Below, piece after piece: positions 47,222-54,755 of a DNA stretch of 64,000 nt (its first letter is position 1; each line of letters starts with the position of its first letter). Source of the stretch: Aphanothece sp. CMT-3BRIN-NPC111 (GTDB lineage: Bacteria; Cyanobacteriota; Cyanobacteriia; Cyanobacteriales; JAHHGU01). The notes under the pieces were generated by a model. That model saw nothing but the letters and a program-made list of their open reading frames with translations, was not told the origin of the DNA and searched no databases. Made by a program: the position numbers and the translations under genes. The stretch is from NCBI GenBank assembly GCA_019359765.1, contig JAHHGU010000005.1, forward strand, positions 98,266-162,265, in the 5' to 3' direction.

Positions 47222-48250
47222 ATGAAATACGGACGACTCGGCAACACTGGCTTAATGGTTTCCAAGTTATCGTTTGGGGCAATGACTTTCGGCAGCGATC
47301 CCTCAATGCCTGCGATCTACAAAGTTGACCAGGAAAATGCCAAAGTGATGATTGAAAAATCTCTGGAAGCTGGGATCAATTTCTTTGATACTGCTGATGC
47401 CTATGCTGGCGGACAGTCTGAGGTGATACTAGCCGAAGTCTTGGGTAAGCGGCGGCAGGATGTAGTCATTGCAACTAAGGTTGGCTTTCGCACAGGAGAG
47501 GCCATTACCCAAGCCGGACTTTCCAGACAGCATATTCTGGATTCATGCGATCGCAGTCTGCAACGGCTCAACACCGATTACATTGATTTGTATATTCTCC
47601 ATAAAGAAGACCCATACACCCCCCTAGAAGAAATTCTCGCCGCCCTAAATGATTTGGTACGCATGGGCAAAGTCCGATATATTGGCTTTTCCAACTGGTC
47701 AGCTTGGAAAGCCGCCACCGCACTTCAAATCCAGAAAGCTAATAGCTGGGCGCAGTTTTGCCACGGACAGATGAACTACTCACTCGTCGGCCGAGATGTG
47801 GAACATGACGTAATTCCCTTCATGCAGTATGCAGGTATTAGTATGACTGTGTGGAGTCCATTAGCTAGCGGTTTCCTCAGTGGCAAATATACTCCTGAAA
47901 ATCTCAAAGACTCAGAAAATCGGCTTTCCGGATTTGATTTATTACCTTTTGATAAAGAGTGGGGCTTCAAAGTTGTAGACAAGCTACGTGAAATTGCAGG
48001 GGAACGTAATGCATCTGTTGCCCAAATTGCTCTCGCTTGGTTGCTGACTAAACCCGTTGTTACCAGCATTATTGTTGGGGCAAGTAAATTGCATCAACTC
48101 GAAGATAATCTCAAGGCGGTGGAGGTACAACTGAGCACTTCAGAAGTGACAGAACTTGATGCCCTGACTGCGCCGCAACCCATTTATCCTCATTGGTTTA
48201 ATCAGAATCTTGTGGACGCAAAGCACAAAGCTATATTTGAGCCAGCTTAG
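47222..48250 (+). CDS. aldo/keto reductase (potassium-channel beta-like)
   Basis: An NADPH-dependent oxidoreductase of 342 residues. KYGRLGNTGLMVSKLSFGAM is the usual start; the catalytic residues are Asp and Tyr in FFDTADAYAGGQSE, Lys in VIATKVGFRTG, and His in YILHKEDPYTP. RYIGFSNWSAWKA and the cofactor segment SIIVGASKLHQLEDNLKAVE fit the AKR6/AKR11 groups. I chose the ATG at 47222 after GGAAGCAG; the frame runs back to overlap the MAPEG stop. It lies downstream of the MAPEG gene and is likely co-transcribed with it. Confidence 0.93.
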   Translation: MKYGRLGNTGLMVSKLSFGAMTFGSDPSMPAIYKVDQENAKVMIEKSLEAGINFFDTADAYAGGQSEVILAEVLGKRRQDVVIATKVGFRTGEAITQAGLSRQHILDSCDRSLQRLNTDYIDLYILHKEDPYTPLEEILAALNDLVRMGKVRYIGFSNWSAWKAATALQIQKANSWAQFCHGQMNYSLVGRDVEHDVIPFMQYAGISMTVWSPLASGFLSGKYTPENLKDSENRLSGFDLLPFDKEWGFKVVDKLREIAGERNASVAQIALAWLLTKPVVTSIIVGASKLHQLEDNLKAVEVQLSTSEVTELDALTAPQPIYPHWFNQNLVDAKHKAIFEPA

Positions 48251-48307
48251 TTTTTAAGGGCGATTACGGTTCTGTTGGTCTCGCTTTTAGCAGTTTTACT
48301 ATTGCCA

Positions 48308-48335
48308 GTAGAGACGCAAAATTTCGCGTCTCTAC
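48308..48335. repeat. palindromic repeat GTAGAGACGC / GCGTCTCTAC
   Basis: Ten-base arms around AAAATTTC, 57 bases after the aldo/keto reductase stop. It shares the GTAGAGACG / CGTCTCTAC ends with the palindrome at 33464. Possible terminator. Confidence 0.7.
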
Positions 48336-48511
48336 AATATCGATATGTAGTATTATTAAAGGAAATTGGTATTATCTTTATTTTTGTACACTTGCTTATT
48401 AGAGGACTTTTCTACCCCTTTCTTGGAGAGTTTTAATAGTGGGATAATAAGTACTAGGTTGCCAGAAAAACTTTCATCCTGAAAACTACTATTTATAGGT
48501 TAAAGCCGCTC

Positions 48512-48727
48512 GTGACCAAAAACGACAACAAAATTAAGCTAGACCAGTTTTTGAAGCTGGTAGGTGTAGCCTCAACAGGTGGGCAAGCCAAGCTGATGAT
48601 TCAAGATGGGGAGGTCTTAGTTAACAGTATGATTGAAACCCGAAGAGGACGGCAACTAGTCTCAGGCGATCGCGTCACGGTGGGTCAGCGAACTTTTACA
48701 GTTGATATAGGAAAATCTGACTCCTGA
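48512..48727 (+). CDS. S4-domain RNA-binding protein (YaaA-like)
   Basis: A 71-residue single S4 domain. The alpha-L motif is KLDQFLKLVGVASTGGQAKL followed by IQDGEVLVNSMIETRRGRQL and SGDRVTV, the pattern of small YbcJ/YaaA/RlbA-type RNA-binding proteins. These bind structured RNA, often rRNA. It starts with GTG; no strong ribosome site is visible. It is not in an operon. Confidence 0.88.
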   Translation: MTKNDNKIKLDQFLKLVGVASTGGQAKLMIQDGEVLVNSMIETRRGRQLVSGDRVTVGQRTFTVDIGKSDS

Positions 48728-48870
48728 CTTATTGAGAAAGTCTAAACTTCAGTAAAGTAATGAAATAGCAATCCTAAGTGAAGAGTACACAAGAGCCTTT
48801 TCCCCTTGTCCAGAAAGCCAAATTGTTACACCTCAAATCAAATTGCTATATATCTAGCTGCCTAATTTAA

Positions 48871-49890
48871 TTAAAATTGATTATTTCGCTGTGCAGCTTT
48901 GTCACTCAATGCCGTTAACACAGATGGCAATAAATCTGAGGTACTGTCTTTACCTTTAGCTTGGTTAGTCCCTATCCCTCCTGGTTCGGGCAAGAACTTG
49001 TTAACAAAGCCTAATAAAGAAGCAGTAATTCCTGGAAACAAGTCGTGAAATTTGATAGCCAGCTGTGCAGTTAGAGAAAGTACAATTTCTGAATCTCCTC
49101 GTTTGCAAGCTGCAAGAATTTGACGCGCTGCCCGTTCAGCGCTCATAGAAATAATCGGCAGAGAATCACTGAGAATAAACCAGGTAAATTCCGCTCGATG
49201 CTGACCTTTAAAGTTGGCATTATACGGGCTGCCTGTACGCATTAGACCGGGGCATACGGTAGTAACAACGATTTTATCTTTAGCTACCTCTGCCCGCAAT
49301 CCTTCTGAAAATCCGGTTAACGCGAACTTGCTGGCGCTATAGGGTAATAGGTGGGGCGCACTTACTTTGCCACCGATAGAGGAGATGTTAACAATGCGAC
49401 CTTCTTGCCTTGAGCGCATTTCCGGTAGTACAGCCAGAGTCGTGTACAGAGGTGCCCAAAAATGCATCTTCATTGCGGTTTCGTAGTCTTCTAAAGTCAT
49501 CACCTCCATTGGGCCAACTGTAATTATTCCTGCATTGTTGATGAGTACGTCAATTTGACCGAAATGCGATCGCACTTTGGTCACCATCTCATCAACCTGC
49601 CCTTTATCCGTGACATCGCACCGCACTGCCAGCACATCGCCACCACGCTCAACTAGCTCTTTGTGGGCGCGTTCTAGAGAATTTTCATTGCGACCACAGA
49701 TGGCCAAACGTGCTCCTTGCCGCACCAACTCCCGTGCCATAATTAAACCCAAGCCACGGGAACCACCTGTGAGCAGCACTGTCTTGTCGCGAAAATTGTA
49801 TTGGAACCACCATCGCACGACTGCAAGTAAGGTGAAAATGCCCAGACCTATTGCTATAAGTATGAGGGCATTATTGTTCAGTACGCCCAT
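48871..49890 (-). CDS. short-chain dehydrogenase/reductase with N-terminal membrane anchor
   Basis: An SDR of 339 residues. One N-terminal helix (LILIAIGLGIFTLLAVVRWW) would anchor it. The Rossmann part has VLLTGGSRGLGLIMARELVR, the NNAGIITVGP motif, Ser in NISSIGGKVS, and the Tyr-x3-Lys pair in PYSASKFALTG. The C-terminal ~90 residues after the catalytic core resemble lipid-metabolising SDRs but the substrate is unknown. The ATG lies at 49890. The spacer upstream holds a TGTCCGG-type repeat. Confidence 0.9.
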   Translation of the reverse strand: MGVLNNNALILIAIGLGIFTLLAVVRWWFQYNFRDKTVLLTGGSRGLGLIMARELVRQGARLAICGRNENSLERAHKELVERGGDVLAVRCDVTDKGQVDEMVTKVRSHFGQIDVLINNAGIITVGPMEVMTLEDYETAMKMHFWAPLYTTLAVLPEMRSRQEGRIVNISSIGGKVSAPHLLPYSASKFALTGFSEGLRAEVAKDKIVVTTVCPGLMRTGSPYNANFKGQHRAEFTWFILSDSLPIISMSAERAARQILAACKRGDSEIVLSLTAQLAIKFHDLFPGITASLLGFVNKFLPEPGGIGTNQAKGKDSTSDLLPSVLTALSDKAAQRNNQF

Positions 49891-49972
49891 TCCAAATTTC
49901 CCCTTGCTGCCTATTGCCTACAATCTAGCCCCAACTACCTTGCCTACTTTTCTGCCAAGAGGAGTAATATCG

Positions 49973-50036
49973 TGTCCGGTTGTGTTGATAGCGTAAACAG
50001 CAGGGGGACAAGGAAGACAAGGAGGACAAGGGAGAA
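49973..50036 (+). repeat. TGTCCGG...GGGGGACAAGG interspersed repeat, copy 1
   Basis: TGTCCGGTTGTGTTGATAGC leads into GTAAACAGCAGGGGGACAAG and a GGA/ACAAG tract. A second copy in the same orientation lies at 52562, with about 37 of 42 bases alike over the core. Together they flank the glutathione-transferase and esterase genes. Confidence 0.75.
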
Positions 50037-50096
50037 GTTTTTTAACATTTACCGTTCAACATCCGGCATTTGTTTCTCTTCGCTGCGGTGAAGTTG

Positions 50097-51140
50097 TTAT
50101 TTTTGTAGTACTGGCTTCTTGGCAATGGTTTCGCGGCCATGCGGTTGTAGTAGGCTTGTTACATCAGGGCCAATAGGGATGATCCCGCCTGGATTAAGCG
50201 GAAACAGATTTCCGTAGTAGTCACGCTTTACCGCCTCCAAGTCGCAGGTAGCAGCAACATCGGGAAGCTGATACAAGTCACGCAAATAAGGCCCCAGGTG
50301 CTCATAGTCCTGAATTCTCCTGCGGTTGCACTTGAATAGTCCGTAGTACACAACATCAAAGCGGAACAGGGTTGTGAACAAACGAACATCTGCCAGCGTG
50401 ACCAAGTCTCCACATAAATATCGGCTAGTTGCCAGTGCCGCATCAATTTCATCCAGGGCGGCGAACAATTCATTGCCAGCTTGAGTGTACGCTGCCTGAC
50501 TCTGTGCAAAGCCACAACGATATACACCGTTATTTACGGCGTGGTAAATCTTATCGTTCCAATTGTCAATTGTCTCCTTCAGGTTATCTGGGTAGAGATC
50601 TAGTGCTGGATGAAGAGCAAATTCGTTGAATGCACAGTTGAGCATCACGATAATCTCTGCACTCTCGTTGTTGACAATTGTCTGTGTCTGTTTGTCCCAA
50701 AGCACAGGCACAGTGCAACGTCCCTTATAGCCCGGTTTTGCTAGTTGATACAGATCTGGCAGCGTGCGACACTCTGACTCTGAGCTATCAAGCACCCAGA
50801 TCCCCTCATTGGGTGAAGGTGAAGCGATAGACACTTCAATAGCGTCAGAAAGCCCCTTCAGCGCCCTGGCAACAAGAGTCCGGTGCGCCCAAGGGCATCC
50901 CAGTCCCACGTAGAGGCGGTAGCGACCTGCCGCTGGTTGGTATGGGTTTGCTTCCTCTGTGCTAACAAAGTGCCTGAACTGACTTTGTGGGCGAACATAC
51001 TCTCCTGACTGATTGCGCGGAGCCAGATTTGACATCATCAGGTGCCAGAGGGTAGTCCAGACAAACTTTCCAGATTTAATAAGTAGCCCTGGAGGAAGCG
51101 ACCGACTCTTTTTTTTGGTTTCAACGGTGGTTTCTGACAT
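50097..51140 (-). CDS. glutathionyl-hydroquinone reductase-like (Xi-class) glutathione transferase
   Basis: A 347-residue enzyme. The catalytic Cys is in YRLYVGLGCPWAHRTLVARA (Cys ~ residue 81), the CPWA motif of Xi/omega-class enzymes that remove glutathione from glutathionyl-hydroquinones. The thioredoxin-fold part follows with VPVLWDKQTQTIVNNESAEI. The helical C-terminal domain contains YLCGDLVTLADVRLFTTLFR and FDVVYYGLFKCNRRRIQDY. AAGG precedes the ATG. In cyanobacteria it would act on quinone-type electrophiles. It lies between SDR and esterase genes on the same strand, without tight coupling. Confidence 0.93.
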   Translation of the reverse strand: MSETTVETKKKSRSLPPGLLIKSGKFVWTTLWHLMMSNLAPRNQSGEYVRPQSQFRHFVSTEEANPYQPAAGRYRLYVGLGCPWAHRTLVARALKGLSDAIEVSIASPSPNEGIWVLDSSESECRTLPDLYQLAKPGYKGRCTVPVLWDKQTQTIVNNESAEIIVMLNCAFNEFALHPALDLYPDNLKETIDNWNDKIYHAVNNGVYRCGFAQSQAAYTQAGNELFAALDEIDAALATSRYLCGDLVTLADVRLFTTLFRFDVVYYGLFKCNRRRIQDYEHLGPYLRDLYQLPDVAATCDLEAVKRDYYGNLFPLNPGGIIPIGPDVTSLLQPHGRETIAKKPVLQK

Positions 51141-51548
51141 GACCTTTTAGTACTAAGCGAACAGTAGTGACAACGGAACAAAAATAGTGCGATCGTAAAA
51201 GCCAGGTTCGGCTGTGCTGGCTCAACGGTTGCTTTTATTTATCTAAATGAGGAGGTCTTGGGGGAGCGATAATACCCCCACCATAATCTTTTATTTGATC
51301 AAGGAGGATGTCACTACATTAATCAAGCGTCAGGGGAAGACAAGCAAAAACCGATTCAACCGAAGCTGTATATTCCCTCTACCAGGAAGCGATTACAAAC
51401 CGGCGAAATTTGGGTTCACCAATGTGACAAGCTTTGCTTTAGATAACCGGGCTATCTAGAGCAGTCTAGGTCAGTTTTTGTTTTGGAACGGCATTTATCT
51501 AAGTGCCGTACCTCATCGGATGAATGGCAGAAACAGCCTTGAGGGCGC
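51141..51548. other. 408-bp spacer without a supported gene
   Basis: A 70-codon plus-strand frame from 51247 has no family resemblance and low-complexity composition. A small hairpin ACGGCA / TGCCGT lies near 51490-51512, downstream of the esterase gene. The part next to 51140 holds the transferase promoter. Confidence 0.45.
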
Positions 51549-52412
51549 TCAATGCTGGGATTCTGTTGAGACTTGGTTCTTTGGTTTAACGGTGAACCAG
51601 TTCATTGCCTCACCCAGAACCTCTGGGGGAATTGTATGACCACCGTCGAACTCCCGATACAGCACTTCATAACCGGCACGCTGCACCTGGGGCACAATCT
51701 TGCGGCTGCAAGCATTAATTGGTAGAACTTCGTCTCGCGTACCGTGTGAAATGAAGAGGCGCGGCTTGCCCATCTGTATTTTCGGTGCCATAAACCCTGG
51801 CGATAAGGCTATGACATCGGTGAACAGGTCGCCATTGGTGATGCCGACACTAAGCGCATAGGAAGCCCCATCGGAGAATCCCGCGATCGCAATGCGATCG
51901 TGGTCTACGGCGTAGCGGCTGAACGTTTGCGCTAGTGCTTGGTCGATGAAGGCGATATCGGAACCGTACTCACCGTATATTACATCCCACGTCTGGCGGC
52001 GCGAGTCAGGCGCTAGTAGGAGCAGCCCAGCCGCATTAGCCAAGTCTTGGAAAAGGGCTAAACTGTGGCGGGCGTTACCGCCTGCACCGTGCAGCATCAG
52101 CACTAGGGGCGCAGGTTGGTGAGCTTGGTAGCCTGCGGGCACGTAGAGAAAACCGTCGCGCTTAGAGTCAAGCCCCAGCGGTTGCAGACCGAGTGGTGCA
52201 GCCCCTGCTGGTCGTGTTGGTCGTCCTAGCAGGCGTCCCTTTGCTGCTGCCTGTATACCGGGCTGCTGTCTATCTGGAATCATAAATAAGCTCCTTGGCC
52301 TTTCTGAGGGGCGGCACGATTCTGAAATCACCGCAGTGATGCCTGCCATCCAAATACCGAGTAGTCGCCGCCGTGTCAATTGTGGATGGGTATTGGTATT
52401 CGGGATCGCCAT
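51549..52412 (-). CDS. exported esterase of the LpqC/polyhydroxybutyrate depolymerase-like group
   Basis: An alpha/beta hydrolase of 287 residues. The N-terminus has a twin-arginine pattern TRRRLLGIWMAGI followed by a hydrophobic stretch and Cys in SESC, so it is probably exported and perhaps a lipoprotein. The oxyanion segment is LVLMLHGAGGNARHSL, the nucleophile elbow is IAGFSDGASYAL, the acid is Asp in SHGTRDEVLPI, and the base is His in FDGGHTIPPEV. This set matches feruloyl-esterase/PHB-depolymerase-like hydrolases. The natural ester is unknown. Confidence 0.85.
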   Translation of the reverse strand: MAIPNTNTHPQLTRRRLLGIWMAGITAVISESCRPSERPRSLFMIPDRQQPGIQAAAKGRLLGRPTRPAGAAPLGLQPLGLDSKRDGFLYVPAGYQAHQPAPLVLMLHGAGGNARHSLALFQDLANAAGLLLLAPDSRRQTWDVIYGEYGSDIAFIDQALAQTFSRYAVDHDRIAIAGFSDGASYALSVGITNGDLFTDVIALSPGFMAPKIQMGKPRLFISHGTRDEVLPINACSRKIVPQVQRAGYEVLYREFDGGHTIPPEVLGEAMNWFTVKPKNQVSTESQH

Positions 52413-52561
52413 GATGCCCTCTGCTTCATAACTTAAAATTAGAGTTACTACTTTTCCTGCTCCTCCAACTCAGGAAAGATTCCAGTGTTACAAGAGCTTG
52501 TGAGCCTCAATACCAAGCCCCTAGACGTATCAATTTATCGACACGCTAGCGCGTCATATAG

Positions 52562-52614
52562 TGTCCGGTTTTATTCATCGCGTAAACAGCAGGGGGACAA
52601 GGAGGAGAGGGGGA
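52562..52614 (+). repeat. TGTCCGG...GGGGGACAAGG interspersed repeat, copy 2
   Basis: TGTCCGGTTTTATTCATCGC followed by GTAAACAGCAGGGGGACAAG. It is the second copy of the element at 49973. The surrounding spacer 52413-53000 is AT-rich, with no gene that I can support, and must include the comB promoter. Confidence 0.75.
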
Positions 52615-53000
52615 ATTTAATCTCATTTATTTTTGCCTTCACCCTAATAATTATTCATAACAATTATCCAATTTAAACTCTATAAAACAATACAAACAAA
52701 AGATTATGATGGTAAATAAGATAAAATATATTTCTTCATAATTTACTAATATCGGCGTTTAAAATAAAAGATATGCAGTTAGCATAATCGCAAAAAAAAC
52801 AGAATTACAAGTAGTAAGAAAGTTAAAATTTAACCCCCGCATAGTAGCAACTATTGAATTAGAACGAATGTTTTGAGGCAGCAAGAGACCGCCATTATCG
52901 GTGGCATCTGCTCCTAAGATCCAAAATTGCTACTCCATTTGGGAACGACGACCCATAGAATATTAGTTTCCGCAGTTTTGAAAGCAGGTACAGCTAGCTT

Positions 53001-53738
53001 GTGAAGTTATTTATTTATCACACCCCCGAACTCACGCCGACAGATAGCGTGCCCGATTGTGCGATCGCAGTTGATGTTCTGCGTGCTACCACCACCATTG
53101 CCACCGTACTCTCAGCCGGTGCTGAAGGCGTGCAAGTATTCAGCGATATGGAAAAACTAATGCAAGTCAGCGAAGAGTGGCCGGCACAGAAGCGTCTTCG
53201 GGCTGGGGAACGAGGCGGTGCCAAAGTGCCTGGCTGTGACCTGGGTAATTCTCCCCTAGATTGCACCCCTGAAGTTGTCCAAGGACGCCGATTGTTCATC
53301 ACGACTACTAATGGCACTCGTGCCTTACAGCGGGTGCAGGCTGCCCCAGCTGTTTTAGCGGGGGCGTTTGTTAATCGTCAGGCTGTGGTGCAGTATCTCA
53401 AATCCCAGTCGCCAGACACGGTGTGGATTGTGGGTTCTGGTTGGGAAGGCAGTTTTTCTCTAGAGGATACCGCCTGTGCAGGTGCGATCGCTCACAGCCT
53501 GTTAGCAGAACTTAACTGCTCCTTGGACGAACTGGCAGGTAACGATGAAGTAATTGATGCGATCGCGCTTTACCGCCAGTGGCAGGACAACTTACTAGAA
53601 CTGTTCCACCATGCCAGTCACGGCAAACGCCTCCTGCGCCTCGATTGTCACGAAGACCTAAAATATTGCGCCCAAACTGATATTTTGGACGTGCTACCCA
53701 TACAGCGAGAACCAGGAGTTTTAGTCAAGAACAGTTAG
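53001..53738 (+). CDS. comB: ComB family, 2-phosphosulfolactate phosphatase-like
   Basis: A Mg-dependent acid phosphatase family named after the coenzyme M pathway of methanogens. In cyanobacteria the true substrate is uncertain because coenzyme M is not made. The 245-residue sequence has the family's [20 protein letters not shown] start, [53 protein letters not shown], and the late [20 protein letters not shown]. It begins with GTG. The gene stands alone, with the GrpB cassette region following. Confidence 0.92.
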   Translation: MKLFIYHTPELTPTDSVPDCAIAVDVLRATTTIATVLSAGAEGVQVFSDMEKLMQVSEEWPAQKRLRAGERGGAKVPGCDLGNSPLDCTPEVVQGRRLFITTTNGTRALQRVQAAPAVLAGAFVNRQAVVQYLKSQSPDTVWIVGSGWEGSFSLEDTACAGAIAHSLLAELNCSLDELAGNDEVIDAIALYRQWQDNLLELFHHASHGKRLLRLDCHEDLKYCAQTDILDVLPIQREPGVLVKNS

Positions 53739-53819
53739 CTAGCAGTCGCTTGCAGAAAAAAGCCTACTTGACATACTTGGGAAGTTGCTTCAGCGCGATT
53801 TGGGTAACTAATACCTGAG

Positions 53820-53960
53820 ATGAAGTGGAATGCGGATAGTCTTGGTAATTTAAAATACAAGGAGGATGTGCAGCGTTTGGAAGTTGCGGGACGTGCATCA
53901 ACGTCGAAATTCTGCACTATATGGGTGGAGCCTGTTAAGCAGCGTAGGTTTAAGGATTGA
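53820..53960 (+). CDS. possible 46-residue protein in the comB-grpB spacer
   Basis: A short frame (MKWNADSLGNLKYKEDVQRL, then VAGRASTSKFCTIWVEPVKQ) ending 31 bases before a GTTAGAC core. It has a protein-like composition but no recognised family and a weak start context. It could be a decayed cassette gene. The spacer 53739-54134 otherwise has no gene. Confidence 0.3.
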   Translation: MKWNADSLGNLKYKEDVQRLEVAGRASTSKFCTIWVEPVKQRRFKD

Positions 53961-53991
53961 ACGCTTGCGGTTTTATACGCTGTAATGGCGT

Positions 53992-53998
53992 GTTAGAC
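53992..53998 (+). other. GTTAGAC core, putative upstream boundary of an integron cassette
   Basis: GTTAGAC fits the GTTRRRY consensus of an attC R' core, in the same orientation as the core at 54733. The expected left arm of a complete attC is not clear upstream of it. Only the core is claimed. Confidence 0.4.
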
Positions 53999-54134
53999 CG
54001 CAGCTGCGGTTTAATTAACAGTTAGTTTGCTTCGTTTCTGGGTTGGGACAGTACTTCAATGTTGCCTGTGAGAAGCTAGGTCTGACGCTCATCTAGCGCT
54101 AGCCAATAGATTAGTGCGTTGCATAAATAGACAA

Positions 54135-54659
54135 ATGGATGAGGTTGTTATTGTCGAGTACGATCCAGGCTGGGTGCTTCTCTTTGAACAGGAAGCTTTA
54201 CGTATCTGCGAGGTTTTAGATAGAGATCTTGTGACTCGCATTGAACATTTTGGCAGCACGTCAGTTCCAGGGTTAGCTGCAAAACCGATTATTGATTTGT
54301 TGGTTGGTGTGGTTTCACTTGCAGAAGCCAAGCAAGTTGCCGTTTCTCAGCTAGAATCACTGGATTATAGTTACTGGTTTGACAATCCCGATCCTCAACG
54401 AATGTTTTTTGTAAAAGGTCTACCGCCGAAGGGTCCACGCACTCACCACATTCATATGATTGACTCAGATAGTAGGCTGTGGGAGCGTTTGCTATTTCGA
54501 GATTATCTCCGTACACATCCTGAAGAGGCAAAACGTTATGCACAATTAAAACACGATCTTGCTTTACGTTTTTCAACAGATCGGGAAGCATACACAATTG
54601 GCAAAGTAGAATACGTAGAGTCTGTTATGCAAAAAGTGCGACAACAGCCAGCAACCTAA
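54135..54659 (+). CDS. GrpB family protein
   Basis: A 174-residue member of the GrpB/UPF0157 family, a nucleotidyltransferase-like fold. The sequence VIVEYDPGWVLLFEQEALRI with RIEHFGSTSVPGLAAKPIID and THHIHMIDSDSRLWERLLFR is diagnostic (GSTSVPG and HIH motifs). The biochemical role is unsettled; some relatives are fused to dephospho-CoA kinase. The ATG at 54135 (MDEVVIVEYDPGW) is the normal family start rather than the GTG at 54114. Its stop codon lies inside an attC-like site, and GrpB genes are known in integron cassette arrays. It was probably acquired as a cassette. Confidence 0.9.
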   Translation: MDEVVIVEYDPGWVLLFEQEALRICEVLDRDLVTRIEHFGSTSVPGLAAKPIIDLLVGVVSLAEAKQVAVSQLESLDYSYWFDNPDPQRMFFVKGLPPKGPRTHHIHMIDSDSRLWERLLFRDYLRTHPEEAKRYAQLKHDLALRFSTDREAYTIGKVEYVESVMQKVRQQPAT

Positions 54660-54739
54660 CACGGCGCTGCACCGGAACGGCGTAATTTTTCGGCTGAGTT
54701 GCCCAGGTTGTCTGCGTCCGGTGAGTTGTGCCGTTAGAC
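54654..54739 (+). other. attC-like recombination site (86 bp)
   Basis: The left end ACCTAAC fits the RYYYAAC inverse core and overlaps the grpB stop. The right end GTTAGAC fits the GTTRRRY core. Between them the arms are imperfectly complementary: ACACGGCGCTGCACCGGA on the left against TCCGGTGAGTTGTGCC on the right. Core placement, overlap with the gene end and folded-arm structure are those of an integron cassette recombination site. No integrase gene is in the window. Confidence 0.65.
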
Positions 54740-54755
54740 CTAATTAATTAAGTAG

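Noticed and set aside
51247..51459. 70-codon plus-strand frame in the spacer before the esterase gene
   Set aside because: No family resemblance, low-complexity composition and no partner; not distinguishable from chance.
52485..52676. 63-codon plus-strand frame before comB
   Set aside because: It runs through the TGTCCGG repeat and AT-rich sequence and shows no protein-like pattern.
53960..53998. A complete second attC site upstream of grpB
   Set aside because: Only the GTTAGAC core is convincing; apart from a 7-bp CAGCGTA/TACGCTG pairing, the expected complementary arm and inverse core are missing.
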